A stretch of DNA of 39,080 nt, taken from positions 1-39,080 of the forward strand of contig CALISR010000004.1 in the NCBI GenBank assembly GCA_938041435.1. The letters are read 5' to 3'. The notes under the pieces were generated by a model that was given only the letters and a program-made list of their open reading frames with translations, was not told the origin of the DNA and made no database searches. This document shows positions 38,546 through 39,080 of this stretch, piece after piece (position 1 is the stretch's first letter; each line of letters begins with the position of its first letter). Both the position numbers and the translations under genes were made by a program. The stretch is from an uncultured Candidatus Saccharibacteria bacterium (GTDB taxonomy: Bacteria; Patescibacteriota; Saccharimonadia; Saccharimonadales; Saccharimonadaceae).

Positions 38546-39080
38546 ATGGATTTGCAGCAACGATTAGCAGACGCAACAAGATATAGAGACCAGACACGTG
38601 AATCGTGGCACCGTGCTCAACGCGAAGCAGACGCGGCTAAGGCATCATATGACGCAGTGTCGGCTACTATGCCCAATTACGGTGAAGAGTTTGAGAGACG
38701 GCGCAAAGAGTACATGGAATCAGATGAGATTAGGAATCTCAAGGCTGATGTAGACGCCTCCAAAGCTAATGTAGACCGCACAAAGACGATGATAGACAAG
38801 TTGCCGGAGTCTATACGCCAGCAATTTGGCGGCACGGCTATTACACAGGCTCAGCGAGACTTGGCTAAACAGCAACAGCTACGAGGCCTCAGTCAACAGA
38901 TGGCGGGCTACCAGGCTACATATATGACAACCAACAATACGTATAAGAAACGCGTTGAGGACGCTTTCAGCCGCTCTATAGACGTAGCAAATAAGCACTA
39001 TGACTCTATATGGGACGGCATTAGACGCCGCTACAACGATTGGCAAACCTCATTGCAGAACGTGAAGGCTTGGGATGAGA
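38546..39080 (+). CDS. Internal virion protein, 5' part (continues at window start)
   Basis: The N-terminal 178 codons of the gene whose 3' part is 1-339; after removing the 55-base overlap the full protein is 272 residues. It starts MDLQQRLADATRYRDQ and is helical throughout. It is paralogous to the next gene in the circle (394-1329), with shared KLPESIRQQ(F/Y)GGT. The start follows the previous stop by two bases, so it belongs to the tail transcript. A role as ejection protein is inferred. Confidence 0.7.
   Translation, partial: MDLQQRLADATRYRDQTRESWHRAQREADAAKASYDAVSATMPNYGEEFERRRKEYMESDEIRNLKADVDASKANVDRTKTMIDKLPESIRQQFGGTAITQAQRDLAKQQQLRGLSQQMAGYQATYMTTNNTYKKRVEDAFSRSIDVANKHYDSIWDGIRRRYNDWQTSLQNVKAWDE
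39026..39080. repeat. 55-base overlap with window start
   Basis: Bases 39026-39080 are identical to 1-55. With a gene reading in frame across it, this is best explained as the overlap left by assembly of a circular (or circularly permuted) molecule, not as a biological terminal repeat. Confidence 0.85.

Noticed and set aside
1..39080. Alternative genetic code (TGA or TAG reassigned)
   Set aside because: TAA, TAG and TGA all act as stops at tight gene junctions (for example TGATG overlaps), and long genes have no in-frame TGA or TAG.
1..39080. Integrase, excisionase or repressor indicating lysogeny
   Set aside because: I found no recombinase catalytic pattern and no CI-like repressor; the helix-turn-helix proteins lie in replication and recombination contexts.

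Overview
The window is a complete, circular-mapping genome of a tailed phage of podovirus type. Its first 55 bases recur exactly as its last 55 (1-55 = 39026-39080), so the unit is about 39,025 bp, and the gene cut by the window edge (38546-39080 plus 1-339) joins in frame. The best host clue is a WhiB-like iron-sulfur protein (11546-11809), a family known from Actinobacteria and their phages. Base composition is mid-range by eye, so a low- or mid-GC actinobacterium is my inference. Several genes appear to make leaderless mRNAs, which fits. TGA is used as a stop, and I see no tRNA, integrase, DNA or RNA polymerase, primase or helicase.

Layout. Read around the circle, the plus-strand virion block runs: small and large terminase (21464-23480), portal (23537-25666), acidic scaffold-like protein (25729-26769), a lysis module (27412-29727: coiled-coil membrane protein, collagen-like membrane protein, amidase endolysin, holin), tail fibre genes (30759-33702), tail tube/nozzle genes (33721-36611), two tandem paralogous tail proteins (36871-38543), internal virion proteins (38546 through the origin to 4343) and, last of all, the major capsid protein (4411-5490). 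After a terminator and a textbook promoter comes a membrane anchor plus lytic transglycosylase pair, apparently joined by a -1 frameshift (5633-6270).

The minus strand (15244 back to 6304) carries a RecT/Bet-type annealing protein, a single polypeptide fusing a RecB/Cas4-type nuclease to an FtsK motor, a winged-helix-like protein, the WhiB-like gene, a VRR-NUC nuclease, small unknowns, a probable structural protein and a GroES-GroEL pair with its own extended -10 promoter. Divergent from this, an origin-like region (three 22-bp iterons and an AT-rich tract, 15347-15450) precedes a leader with pseudoknot potential and two winged-helix proteins, the second resembling replication initiators. A run of small early genes follows (17102-21379), many of them diverged duplicates of two small folds, interrupted by a highly structured non-coding stretch (19521-19775).

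How it fits together. The phage seems to start its own replication in a plasmid-like way and borrow host polymerases. It carries a recombination set (nuclease-translocase, annealase, VRR nuclease) and its own chaperonin, probably for capsid folding. Early genes share a repeated promoter-leader module; some late units use leaderless promoters. The least familiar elements are the nuclease-FtsK fusion beside the annealase, the frameshifted membrane-anchored transglycosylase, the rep leader and the structured RNAs.
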